In this document: positions 18,488 to 27,500 of the stretch, piece after piece | Numbering within the stretch: the first letter of the stretch is position 1 | Layout of the letters: every line of letters starts with the position of its first letter | Source: Perlucidibaca aquatica | GTDB lineage: Bacteria > Pseudomonadota > Gammaproteobacteria > Pseudomonadales > Moraxellaceae | Assembly (NCBI RefSeq): GCF_001676655.1 | Contig: NZ_LZDB01000002.1 | Location: forward strand, 930,001-994,000 | Direction of reading: 5' to 3' | Length of the DNA: 64,000 nt | Made by a program: the position numbers and the translations under genes | The notes under the pieces: generated by a model | Told to the model about the DNA's origin: nothing | The model's input: only the letters and a program-made list of their open reading frames with translations | Databases searched by the model: none

Positions 18488-18889
18488 CTAATGTGCTTGT
18501 TGCCACTTGCTCCAACAGGCTTGAATCTGACCCGGCAACAACGCGGGGCTAAACGGTTTAGACAACACATCATTAATGCCTAACTCATGCCACCGCCTAA
18601 TTTCCTCTGGATGTACTTTTGCAGTTAGAAAACAAACAGGGGTTTCTTCATATCCTGGCATAGCACGAATGGCTTCAAACGTTTGCACACCATCCATTTC
18701 AGGCATCATGACGTCTAGCACAATCAAATCCGGATGATTCCCTTCCGCCAAATAACTAATTGCACCCTTTCCTGACGGCTCAGAATGTACATCTAAGCCT
18801 CCTAAACGAGAAAGTGTCATGGTAACTAAAAGTCGAATATCAGACTCATCCTCGACGAGAAGCACATTTTTTAATGTGGAAGCTTTCAT
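18488..18889 (-). CDS. single-domain response regulator
   Basis: 133-aa CheY-like receiver with no output domain. The acidic pair is Glu13-Asp14 (VEDE), the phospho-acceptor is Asp59 (LIVLDVMMPEMDG), the switch Thr is Thr89 and the conserved Lys is Lys111 (SKPF). All key residues are present. Its ATG overlaps the TAA of the histidine-kinase gene (TAATG), so the pair is translationally coupled. With no DNA-binding domain it must signal through protein contact or hand phosphate to the nearby Hpt protein. Confidence 0.94.
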   Translation of the reverse strand: MKASTLKNVLLVEDESDIRLLVTMTLSRLGGLDVHSEPSGKGAISYLAEGNHPDLIVLDVMMPEMDGVQTFEAIRAMPGYEETPVCFLTAKVHPEEIRRWHELGINDVLSKPFSPALLPGQIQACWSKWQQAH

Positions 18890-20790
18890 TAGCTGACCTC
18901 CCTTAAAGGTGAAATATTAGATCTAACCAGGCCAGCAGACTTGCAGGGCAAGTCAATATAAAATGTACTTCCATGCTTAATTTTACTAATACAACCTACT
19001 TTCGCACTCATGGCAGTGGCCAGCTCCTTAGAAATTGCCAGACCTAACCCTGTTCCGCTGCTTTTTCGACTGTCTGAACCATCGCCTTGAGAGAATCTGG
19101 TAAAAAGTTTTGACTTAAAATCGTCACTAATACCAGGCCCATTATCTTTTACTGAAACTCTGACCATTTCTCCAATTGCAGACACCGTTATATCTACCTT
19201 ACTATTTAAAGGAGAAAACTTAGCAGCATTAGACAGAAAATTTGCTAGAATTTGCTGCAGTCGCTGTGAGTCTACATTCACCCAGCAGTCGTAACCTTCT
19301 ACAAGCTCCAAATGAACTTTATATTCTTCAGCAAACCTAGAGTTCAGTGCAATGGCATCATCAATTATTGGCATTATCCTTTGTTCTTTAAGATTAAGCT
19401 CTAACTTACCTGATGCCAACTTATCAATATCGAGAAGATCATTAATCAAACATGAAAGTCTTAAGGTATTTCTGATCGCAACATCCATAATAGGAGTAAT
19501 CTCCTGATTCAAATCACCCACGGCACCCAGACTAATCAGTTCTAACGATCCTTTTATTGCCGTTAAGGGAGTTCTGAGTTCGTGACTAACCGTAGAGACA
19601 AACTCTGATTTCATTTTATCGGTACGCTTACGCTGGGTGATATCTCTTATCACGAGTACAGCCTTAGGCTCTTCGTCTATAACAAGATTTGAAATTTGGC
19701 ATTCCAGCTCAAAGGTACTTAAATCTTTTCTTATGCCTTCTACTTCTACACGCGAAGCGTTACGCTTCATATCCAGTAAAAAGTCAACGCAAAAACTTGA
19801 GAAGCGCTGCTTATCATTCTCAGATATGAAGTTCAAAATTGATACATTTGAAATATCATCATCAAACGAATGAAATATCTTTACTGCGCCTGGGTTAAAT
19901 TTTTCAATAACTAGATTTTTATCTAGCGTTATTATTCCATCAGCCACGGCATCCAGCACCAGTTGCAAATAGCGTTGCCTGGCTTCAGATTGAAGCTCAA
20001 CTTCTTTCTTAGTTGTTAGATCTTGAATTTGTGAAACAAAATACAATGGAACTCCCTGTAAGTCTCTAACCAATGAGACGCTTAATAGGGCATAAACTAA
20101 ACTTCCATTTGAATGGTAATAGCGCTTCTCCATTTGATAACTTAGAATCTCTCCCGCGACCAGCTGCTTAACTTGTTCTAAGTCCTGCTCCAAATCATCT
20201 GGATGCGTAATTCTTTGGAAATCCAACAACAATAGTTGATTTTTTTCATAGCCAAAAATCTTGCAGAGTGCGGCGTTTGCATCCAGCCAGCGTCCTTCTA
20301 TCGATACCAAGCCCATACCATGGGTTGCCGAGTGAAACGCATCGCTAAATCGCTGATCACTAATTAGCAACTCACTTTCAAGTGAGCGTATTTTGGTTAT
20401 ATCTTGCGCAATTCCCATGTATCCAATGAGTTCACCTGATTCGTTTTTCATTGGTGTAATGGTTAAGTTAACCGTTAAACGAGTTCCGTCTTTTCTAAGA
20501 TAAGTCCACATACGGCACTCATGCCCTTGCCTCGTTGGCTCGAACACAAAAACGTTAAACCCGTTAATTTCTTGCTGGTATTTCGCAGACAATACCGATG
20601 AATATGCTTCTACTTCTTTCACATCATGAAAAATTGCCGGCGTATTTTTACTCACCATTTCATCGGCGCTATAGCCCAGCATCAGCTCTGCTCCCCGATT
20701 GAACACCTGAACAATGCCATCTGGGCATGTCGCAATAATCGCGAGCTCAGTCGAGGAGTTTAAAACTGCATTCACTAAATCAGGTTTCAT
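18889..20790 (-). CDS. PAS-PAS-PAS hybrid-less sensor histidine kinase
   Basis: 633-aa cytoplasmic histidine kinase without membrane segments. Three PAS domains lie at about 7-130, 145-262 and 275-388. They are followed by HisKA, with His403 in FVSTVSHELRTPLTAIKG, and the HATPase domain with the N box (NFLSNAAKFS), G1 (DNGPGIS) and G2 (GTGLGLAIS). It should autophosphorylate in response to an internal redox, light or small-molecule cue; no cofactor-binding residue can be assigned with certainty. It heads the block HK-RR-TadG-Hpt. The DNA is AT-rich (one 60-base line is 28% GC) compared with flanking genes. The start lies five bases after an inverted repeat. Confidence 0.94.
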   Translation of the reverse strand: MKPDLVNAVLNSSTELAIIATCPDGIVQVFNRGAELMLGYSADEMVSKNTPAIFHDVKEVEAYSSVLSAKYQQEINGFNVFVFEPTRQGHECRMWTYLRKDGTRLTVNLTITPMKNESGELIGYMGIAQDITKIRSLESELLISDQRFSDAFHSATHGMGLVSIEGRWLDANAALCKIFGYEKNQLLLLDFQRITHPDDLEQDLEQVKQLVAGEILSYQMEKRYYHSNGSLVYALLSVSLVRDLQGVPLYFVSQIQDLTTKKEVELQSEARQRYLQLVLDAVADGIITLDKNLVIEKFNPGAVKIFHSFDDDISNVSILNFISENDKQRFSSFCVDFLLDMKRNASRVEVEGIRKDLSTFELECQISNLVIDEEPKAVLVIRDITQRKRTDKMKSEFVSTVSHELRTPLTAIKGSLELISLGAVGDLNQEITPIMDVAIRNTLRLSCLINDLLDIDKLASGKLELNLKEQRIMPIIDDAIALNSRFAEEYKVHLELVEGYDCWVNVDSQRLQQILANFLSNAAKFSPLNSKVDITVSAIGEMVRVSVKDNGPGISDDFKSKLFTRFSQGDGSDSRKSSGTGLGLAISKELATAMSAKVGCISKIKHGSTFYIDLPCKSAGLVRSNISPLREVS

Positions 20791-20795
20791 GTCGC

Positions 20796-20842
20796 CCCGT
20801 CTTACACTGGTTCTAGCGTTACACTAAAACAGCTAAGACGGG
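20796..20842 (-). promoter_or_regulatory. inverted repeat in the histidine-kinase leader
   Basis: Nine-base perfect arms TAAGACGGG (20834-20842) and CCCGTCTTA (20796-20804) flank a 29-bp spacer and end five bases before the kinase ATG. As RNA the stem would cover the only purine-rich segment upstream of the start. The heptamer AGTGTAA also occurs twice in the same leader. It could be an operator or a translation-controlling hairpin. Confidence 0.4.
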
Positions 20843-20879
20843 TCTGTATGGTGCAGAACTGTAATGAGATGTAGATCAG

Positions 20880-22307
20880 TTACAGTGAATGACGAGCCCT
20901 TCGTAACAAGGTGATGCCCGTACAAGCCATCACAAATATCGATAAGGCGAATAGTGCGAGAGTGGCATCTCGCGCATCCTTTCCAAGGAAGTCAAACCAA
21001 TGTCCTTTGTGCAGATAGGCAAAACTAAACCCTTCTGCTCGATCTACATTTTTCACCACAGTGGCTACTGCAGCATCTGCGGGATCTATGTATACCGAAA
21101 GCTCACCCTCGAACATGACCCGATAGACCGGCAGTCGCTTTTGCACAAAGCCATACTCTGAGGTGAACTCGGTGATGGGTTCCGTGCTGAGCCACTTCGC
21201 TTGCTGGCTCACTGAAGCGGTCAGTTCACGCACATACTCGGTGGGCTGCACAACCTCCCCGGTTCGTGCGGAAGCATAGGTTTCGAGTAGATGGGGTGTA
21301 CTTTTTTCTACTGAATGATGCTCATGATTAGCTATCTCCGCGTGGGCATTTGAATGCACGCCCCATTCACGCCAGAGAGGTCCAGCCGATGTTGCCACAA
21401 TCTGTAAGCGCGCTAAGTCGTTATTGATTGGGGGAGCGGGGTGAATCAGCTCATCACTATTGAACGTATGCGTTAGCGGGTAGGTGGCGAATGCTGGACG
21501 GCCTTTGTTAATGGCTAGGAGGTGAAAAATGCCACTGCTAGCCCATGCCAAAGCAGCAGCTGCCACACACCAACCGATGCGACGATGCCAACGCGTGGTT
21601 TTCGTGGTTACCGGCGTTACTTTCCTTGCCCTGGCGCGCAAAATCCCACTCAAAACCAGCAATATGGCTGCAGACAAAAAGCTCACCATGGCTACATCAC
21701 GGCTAGGCTCGTGGGGCCACCACTTCCAACTATGTACGTTAGAAAACAAAAAGCTAAAGCGTGTTTTCCACGTATCGGTAAGGCCTGTGAGCTGCAAGCT
21801 GCGCGGTTCAATAAAGGCGACTAAGCCATCTGGCTGATCAAACGCCACTCGCCAAACCGGCAAGTATCGGTTCACAAAAGCGTATTCATCATCAAAAGCA
21901 GTGACTTCGCGGACGCTTAAAATTGGGGAGCTTACACCCGTATAGTGACGGGCCAGGGCTAGGATAATGGCCGGCTCAATGTTGGCAGCTTTACCACTTT
22001 CAGCCTCGTAGTAATGCCTTTCACCCGAGGCTGTTTGCACCATCCAGTAAGGAGTTTGCTGCCAGGTGAGCGCCCGTAACTCACGTAATTGCAAGCCATC
22101 AGGCAGGGTGGTAGCGGGTGCTGGCAAGTCGCTCCAAGGCCTATCTACTGGTGATAGCACAAGATCCATCGGCGGCTTCATGGCCACCGCAGAGGGCTGC
22201 CAACGCGACATTAATGGATGCAGTAAGCCGGTCAGCGACCACGCCAGCACGGGGATAACGGCGAGAATCGCTAACGGGCGGTGCCAGCGCAGCAAAGACT
22301 TGAGCAT
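20880..22307 (-). CDS. PepSY-domain membrane protein (PepSY-TM type)
   Basis: 475-aa inner-membrane protein. It has an N-terminal membrane helix after MLKSLLRWHRPLAILAVIP, extracytoplasmic PepSY-like segments and further helices in mid-protein and near the C-terminus. The short His-rich stretch NHEHH in the middle could bind metal. PepSY-TM proteins next to TonB-dependent receptors are typically linked to iron or copper uptake and reduction of the imported complex. This gene follows the receptor by only two bases, so the two form an operon. Substrate unknown. Confidence 0.85.
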   Translation of the reverse strand: MLKSLLRWHRPLAILAVIPVLAWSLTGLLHPLMSRWQPSAVAMKPPMDLVLSPVDRPWSDLPAPATTLPDGLQLRELRALTWQQTPYWMVQTASGERHYYEAESGKAANIEPAIILALARHYTGVSSPILSVREVTAFDDEYAFVNRYLPVWRVAFDQPDGLVAFIEPRSLQLTGLTDTWKTRFSFLFSNVHSWKWWPHEPSRDVAMVSFLSAAILLVLSGILRARARKVTPVTTKTTRWHRRIGWCVAAAALAWASSGIFHLLAINKGRPAFATYPLTHTFNSDELIHPAPPINNDLARLQIVATSAGPLWREWGVHSNAHAEIANHEHHSVEKSTPHLLETYASARTGEVVQPTEYVRELTASVSQQAKWLSTEPITEFTSEYGFVQKRLPVYRVMFEGELSVYIDPADAAVATVVKNVDRAEGFSFAYLHKGHWFDFLGKDARDATLALFALSIFVMACTGITLLRRARHSL

Positions 22308-22309
22308 GA

Positions 22310-24361
22310 TCAGAACGCCTTACTTGCGCCAACATAGACGGCTCGACCTTCGCCGGGTGCGAATTGAGCCTGATCATTGCCGCCGGCGTTGCGCATCACG
22401 CCAGTGGTAGCGGCATAGCGCTTATCACCGAGGTTGCGCCCTTCAACAAACCAAGAGAGTCCGGGCGAAAGCGTCTGATTCAGTTTAACGCCAAACACGC
22501 TGTAGCCGGGCGCCGCTAAGGTATTGGCATGATCAACCCAAGCTCGCGAGGCTGCGCGCAAGGTAGGGCCTAACCACATTTGCTTTGGCAGTCGTAGCGC
22601 AAACTCGGCTGAAAGCACCTGATCCGGCAAGCCTGCGATGCGATGGTTGCCAAATTGCGCATCACGTTGGAACTTAAAATCGTTGTAGAGGTAACTGGCC
22701 TGACCACGCCATTGTTCCGCTTCAGCCAACAGCCCAGCTTCAACGCCTTGGTGTACTGTTTGATCGGCATTCACCGTCAGGGTTTGCGTGCCATTTTGCG
22801 TCAGTGCCAACAACTCGTTGCGAAGTTGTGCACGATATACGCTGACATCGTAGCTGAGCTGAGCGCCCTTAAAAAAAGTAACGGCGCGGGCCCCTAACTC
22901 ATAGGTTCTGGCGCGCTGCGCTTGATTAAAGGTGGCACCTGCCGTGGTTTCTGAAAAGCTGGGCGGCTCATAGCTAGCACTAACGTTGGCATAGACATCC
23001 AATGATGCAGTGAGGTGATGTAGTACGCCCAATTTGGGTGAGAAACGACGATAGTCTTGATCATAGAACGGCCCTAGCGGGACATCGCCAGGGGCCACTT
23101 TGCGCTGAGCATCGGTCCATTGGCCACCGAGAGAAACTGTCGTGGCGGGTGTGAATGCCCAGCGCGACTCGCCATATAGCTCAAGATTATTCGCGGTGAG
23201 TTTGTTGGATTTTGTTTTCGTTGTGCACGGATGAGTTGTGACCGGAGCACCACCGTATGTGCACTGCTCATCCACCGTTAAACCTCGGCGCCAGTTAGCT
23301 CCCAGCACGTGAGACTGAGTCATGCCCAGCCATTGGGTATTTCGGCTATGCCTCAAGCCCAGCCCAAGATCTCTATTTTCTTGCTCGATGCGCGCGAAAC
23401 CCAATGGGTGAAATAGGTATTTCTTTGCGGCATAACTCGTCACTTCAGTTTGGCTATTGTCGTCATGGGTTATCGCCGTGCGATTAGCCAAACGGTAAAG
23501 GGCAAAGTCACGTTTGGCATCCCGATTAACACTGAGCGCATCAGCCTTACGCGGGTTCGCTTTCAGCTGGGCATAAGTCAGATTACCCGGCAGCTCTGAA
23601 TCCGTATCAACGGCTGTGACATAAAAGCGCGATTCAATCTGGGGCGAAAGCTGCCAGCCCACATTTCCAACCAAGCGCTGGTTGCGTTGGCGTGCGTGAT
23701 CTCGAAAGCCTGCTTGCTCGGTAAAGTTGAAAGACGCATAGCCGTCTGCAGAACCCTGTTGCCCTGCTACCGAGGCCTGATAGCGCTGATAGTCAAAGCT
23801 GCCGGCCTCGGCACGTAACACCAGCGGCGGTGCGGTTCGGCCTGTTTGCGATACATAATTAATGGCCCCACCTAAGGTGCTACTGCCATAACGTAAGGCA
23901 TTCGCACCACGCTCAACCTCAATGTAGCAGGTCGCCTGCGGCTCAATGGCCTGCATATCAAAGCCACCATCGGCGAGATTCAGCGGAACGCCATCTTGCA
24001 AGAGCATTAAACCGCGCCCATGGAAGGTTCGTTGCAATCCTGAGCCACGAATAGACACACGGGCTTCATCAGCACCGAATCGCGACTGAATGAACACACC
24101 CGTGGCGAGTTTTAGCGTGTCTTCCATCGTCCCTGCGCGACCGGTGAGGTAATGCTGAGCATCCACCACCGTAACCCCGCCTGCAGTGCGCTGAAGCTCA
24201 CTTAATGCCTGCGCCGGCGTGACTGAAAAAGCCGACTGTTGCTCCAGCGGAACAGAAACCTCAACGACGGTCTCGTGCATGCCCCACGTCGCCCCCGAAA
24301 TCGTTAGCGCTACGGTTGAAACGGCTAAGGCAAGGGGCGTTAAAGTGAATGGGTGCGTCAT
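22310..24361 (-). CDS. TonB-dependent outer-membrane receptor
   Basis: 683-aa receptor. A signal peptide follows MTHPFTLTPLALAV. The plug domain includes IRGSGLQRTFHGRGLMLLQDGVP (broken here as IRGSGLQRTF, then GRGLMLLQDGVP) and ERGANALRYGSSTLGGAINY. The barrel ends in a terminal Phe (GASKAF). I start at the ATG at 24361; a longer in-frame extension upstream is not signal-peptide-like and runs through the palindromes of the intergenic region. TonB receptors import siderophores, heme, cobalamin or metal chelates. The linked PepSY gene points to iron or copper, but the ligand cannot be read from the sequence. Confidence 0.93.
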   Translation of the reverse strand: MTHPFTLTPLALAVSTVALTISGATWGMHETVVEVSVPLEQQSAFSVTPAQALSELQRTAGGVTVVDAQHYLTGRAGTMEDTLKLATGVFIQSRFGADEARVSIRGSGLQRTFHGRGLMLLQDGVPLNLADGGFDMQAIEPQATCYIEVERGANALRYGSSTLGGAINYVSQTGRTAPPLVLRAEAGSFDYQRYQASVAGQQGSADGYASFNFTEQAGFRDHARQRNQRLVGNVGWQLSPQIESRFYVTAVDTDSELPGNLTYAQLKANPRKADALSVNRDAKRDFALYRLANRTAITHDDNSQTEVTSYAAKKYLFHPLGFARIEQENRDLGLGLRHSRNTQWLGMTQSHVLGANWRRGLTVDEQCTYGGAPVTTHPCTTKTKSNKLTANNLELYGESRWAFTPATTVSLGGQWTDAQRKVAPGDVPLGPFYDQDYRRFSPKLGVLHHLTASLDVYANVSASYEPPSFSETTAGATFNQAQRARTYELGARAVTFFKGAQLSYDVSVYRAQLRNELLALTQNGTQTLTVNADQTVHQGVEAGLLAEAEQWRGQASYLYNDFKFQRDAQFGNHRIAGLPDQVLSAEFALRLPKQMWLGPTLRAASRAWVDHANTLAAPGYSVFGVKLNQTLSPGLSWFVEGRNLGDKRYAATTGVMRNAGGNDQAQFAPGEGRAVYVGASKAF

Positions 24362-24374
24362 GATTATTATGGGG

Positions 24375-24400
24375 TCCGGCCGATGAAAGCATGGGCCGGA
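24375..24400 (-). promoter_or_regulatory. GC-rich hairpin in the TonB-receptor leader
   Basis: TCCGGCC and GGCCGGA arms of seven bases flank a 12-base loop and end 13 bases before the receptor ATG. No good Shine-Dalgarno sequence is visible between stem and start. The stem may affect translation or mark the end of a leader; there is no T run, so a terminator is unlikely. Confidence 0.35.
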
Positions 24401-24427
24401 TTGTATGCAGCTTAAGGCCACTCCACC

Positions 24428-24444
24428 TGCGACATATTGTCGCA
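24428..24444. promoter_or_regulatory. 17-bp palindrome, candidate operator between TonB receptor and mfd
   Basis: TGCGACA-TAT-TGTCGCA is a perfect dyad with seven-base arms and a 3-bp spacer. It lies 67 bp upstream of the receptor start and 133 bp upstream of mfd. The shape suits a dimeric transcription factor. It does not match a Fur box, and I cannot name the regulator. Confidence 0.5.
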
Positions 24445-24576
24445 CCGATAAGCGTCAACGCAGCCAACTACGCTGTCGCAGTGCCACCCAGCCTGTGCTT
24501 GCGCTACACTCGGAGCCGGTCGCCGTTGCGGCCTTTTGTCATTTCATCGCTGATGCTGCTTAGCCGGAACTGCCCG

Positions 24577-27500
24577 ATGTCGTCATTGAATACCGCCCTT
24601 GCTCTGCCTGTCCTTGACCTACCTAAGCGTGCCGATGATCGTCGGCAATGGGGCCAGCTCACGGGGGCTGCGCTAGCACTCACGCTGGCTCAGACCGTGC
24701 AGCAGCACAATGGCTTGGTCGTGATGATTACCGCCAGCACGCAAACCGGCGCCCGTCTGGAAGAGGAGCTACGCTTCTTTCTGGGCGATGACACTGCTTT
24801 GCCGATCTGGCATTTTCCCGATTGGGAAACCCTGCCCTACGACCAGTTCTCGCCGCATCAAGACATTATTTCTACGCGCTTGCAGGTCCTTTCCCGACTG
24901 CCCTCCGCGACTCGCGGCATCCTCGTGGTGCCGGTCAGCACCTGTGCACACCGACTGCCGCCACGTAATTGGCTGCTCGGCCAGGCCGTCAGTCTGAAGC
25001 GTGGTCAAAAACTTACGTTGGAAGATACTCGGGCACAGTTACAAGCAGCTGGCTATCGCACTGTAGACACGGTCTATGAGCATGGCGAATTTGCCGTGCG
25101 CGGCAGTCTTGTGGATCTGTACCCCATGGGTGCTGAACACCCGGTGCGCATCGAGCTCTTTGATGACGAGATCGATACTCTGCGCCTGTTCGATGTGGAA
25201 ACGCAGCGCACCGTAGAAGCCATCACCGAACTGACGCTGATGCCAGCGCACGAATTCCCGCTCGACAAGGCCGGCATCCGCCGCTTCCGCGATCAGTGGG
25301 CAGACAGCTTTAGCGGCGACCCGAAACGCTGCTCGATCTATCAAGATGTGGTCAGCGGTATTGCGGGCAACGGCATTGAGTACTACTTGCCACTGTTCTT
25401 CGAGCAGACCGGCACGCTCTTCGACTACCTGCCCGCCAACAGCCTGATGCTGATGGAAGCGCTGGCACCGGCGCAGCTCGCCACCTTTCGCGGCGAAGTG
25501 AATGACCGCTTCGAGCAGTACCGTGGCGACAGTACGCGCCCATTACTCGCGCCTGAACGACTGTTCCTACGCGAAAACGAATGGTTCGGCGAGGTCAACC
25601 AATTTCCGCGCATTACCTTGCAAGCGGAACCCGTAGAACCCCGCGCTGGCGTCCTGAATTTGCCATTTACTCTGGCACCTGCGCTGCCCATCGAAGCCAA
25701 GGCCGAACGGCCAATACAAGCTTTAGCCCATTTTGTTGCGGAACAGCAAGGTCAGCGCCGAGTACTGATTTGCGCAGAAAGTGCTGGTCGTCGTGAAAGC
25801 CTCAGTGATTTGCTTAACCGCTGGGAGTTAAAACCGACCCCCGTAAATAGCTGGCAAGCCTTCCTCGCCAGCCCAGCGCCGCTGTGCATCACCATTGCGC
25901 CGTTGGAGCAAGGCCTACTGGGTGACTCGGGGAGCCATGGCTTTGCTTTAGTCGCCGAGTCGCAGCTCTTTGGTCAGCGCGTACAACAACGTCGGCGTCG
26001 TAAGGCAACCTCGGCCGACGGCCAAGACGAACTGGCCATCCGCAGCCTCAGTGAGCTACAGCCGGGCGCACCGGTGGTGCACCTAGAGCACGGCGTGGGC
26101 CGCTACCAAGGCCTAACCACGCTGGATATGGACGGACAGACCCAAGAATTCTTACTACTGGAATACGCCGACAAAGCTAAGTTGTATGTGCCCGTGGCAC
26201 GCTTAGAGCTGATCTCGCGCTTCGCGGGTGCTGATGACGCCATGGCGCCACTGCATCGTTTAGGTACGGAGCAATGGCAGAAGGCTCGCCGCAAGGCCGC
26301 TGAGCAAGTGCATGATACCGCTGCAGAACTGCTTAATCTTTATGCGCGTCGCGCCGCCCGCAAAGGCTACGGCTTTCCGTTTGATGAAGGCGAGTACGCC
26401 CTGTTCAGCGCCGGCTTCCCGTTCGAGGAAACCGCCGACCAGGCCAATGCCATCCTCGCCACCATCGCCGATATGCGCTCGCCGCGCCCCATGGATCGTC
26501 TCGTTTGTGGCGATGTGGGCTTCGGCAAGACCGAGGTCGCCATGCGCGCCGCCTTCGTGGCCGTGCAGGATGGCAAGCAGGTCGCCGTGTTGGTGCCGAC
26601 TACCCTGCTCGCCCAGCAGCACTACGAGAACTTCTGCGACCGTTTTGCCGATTGGCCGGTGCGCATTGAAGTGTTGTCACGCTTCAAAACTGCCAAGGAA
26701 CAAAAAGCAGCCATGGATGCCGCCGCAGATGGCCGCATCGACATTCTCATTGGCACGCATAAGTTGCTCAGCGAAGAGCTTCAGTTCAAGCAGCTCGGGC
26801 TCATCATCGTCGATGAAGAACACCGCTTCGGCGTGCGTCACAAAGAGGCGCTAAAGCAGCGTCGTGCCGAAGTCGACATGCTGACACTGACCGCCACACC
26901 GATTCCGCGCACGCTGAACATGGCCTTCGCTGGCATGCGAGATTTGTCCATCATCGCCACGCCGCCGGCACGCCGACTGGCGGTGAAAACCTTCGTGCGC
27001 GAAACGCATCCGGCCGTGATCAAGGAAGCCATTTTGCGTGAGCTGCTGCGCGGTGGTCAGGTGTATTACTTGCACAACGAAGTCGACAGCATTGAGAAGT
27101 GTGCACAGGAGCTGATGACGCTGGTGCCGGAGGCCCGCGTGGGTATCGCGCATGGGCAGATGCGCGAACGCGAGCTGGAACAAGTCATGCAGCAGTTCTA
27201 TCACAAGCAGCACAATATTCTGGTGTGCTCGACCATCATCGAAACCGGCATTGACGTGCCCAGCGCCAACACCATCATCATGGATAGAGCCGACAAGCTC
27301 GGCCTAGCCCAGCTACACCAGCTGCGTGGCCGCGTTGGACGCTCGCACCATCAGGCCTATGCCTACTTGCTCACGCCACCGCCTAAAGCCCTTAGCGGTG
27401 ATGCTCAAAAACGGTTGGATGCCATTGCTGCCGCCGATGATCTCGGCGCAGGATTTGCGCTGGCCTCACAAGATTTGGAAATTCGTGGTGCGGGTGAGCT

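Noticed and set aside
24355-24375. Possible Fur box near the TonB-receptor start (ATAATAATCATG)
   Set aside because: It matches only part of the Fur consensus and overlaps the start codon; the stronger palindrome nearby is not Fur-like.
24391-24576. N-terminal extension of Mfd upstream of 24577
   Set aside because: The extension is not conserved in Mfd and would run through the palindrome; the ATG at 24577 gives the normal 1174 aa.
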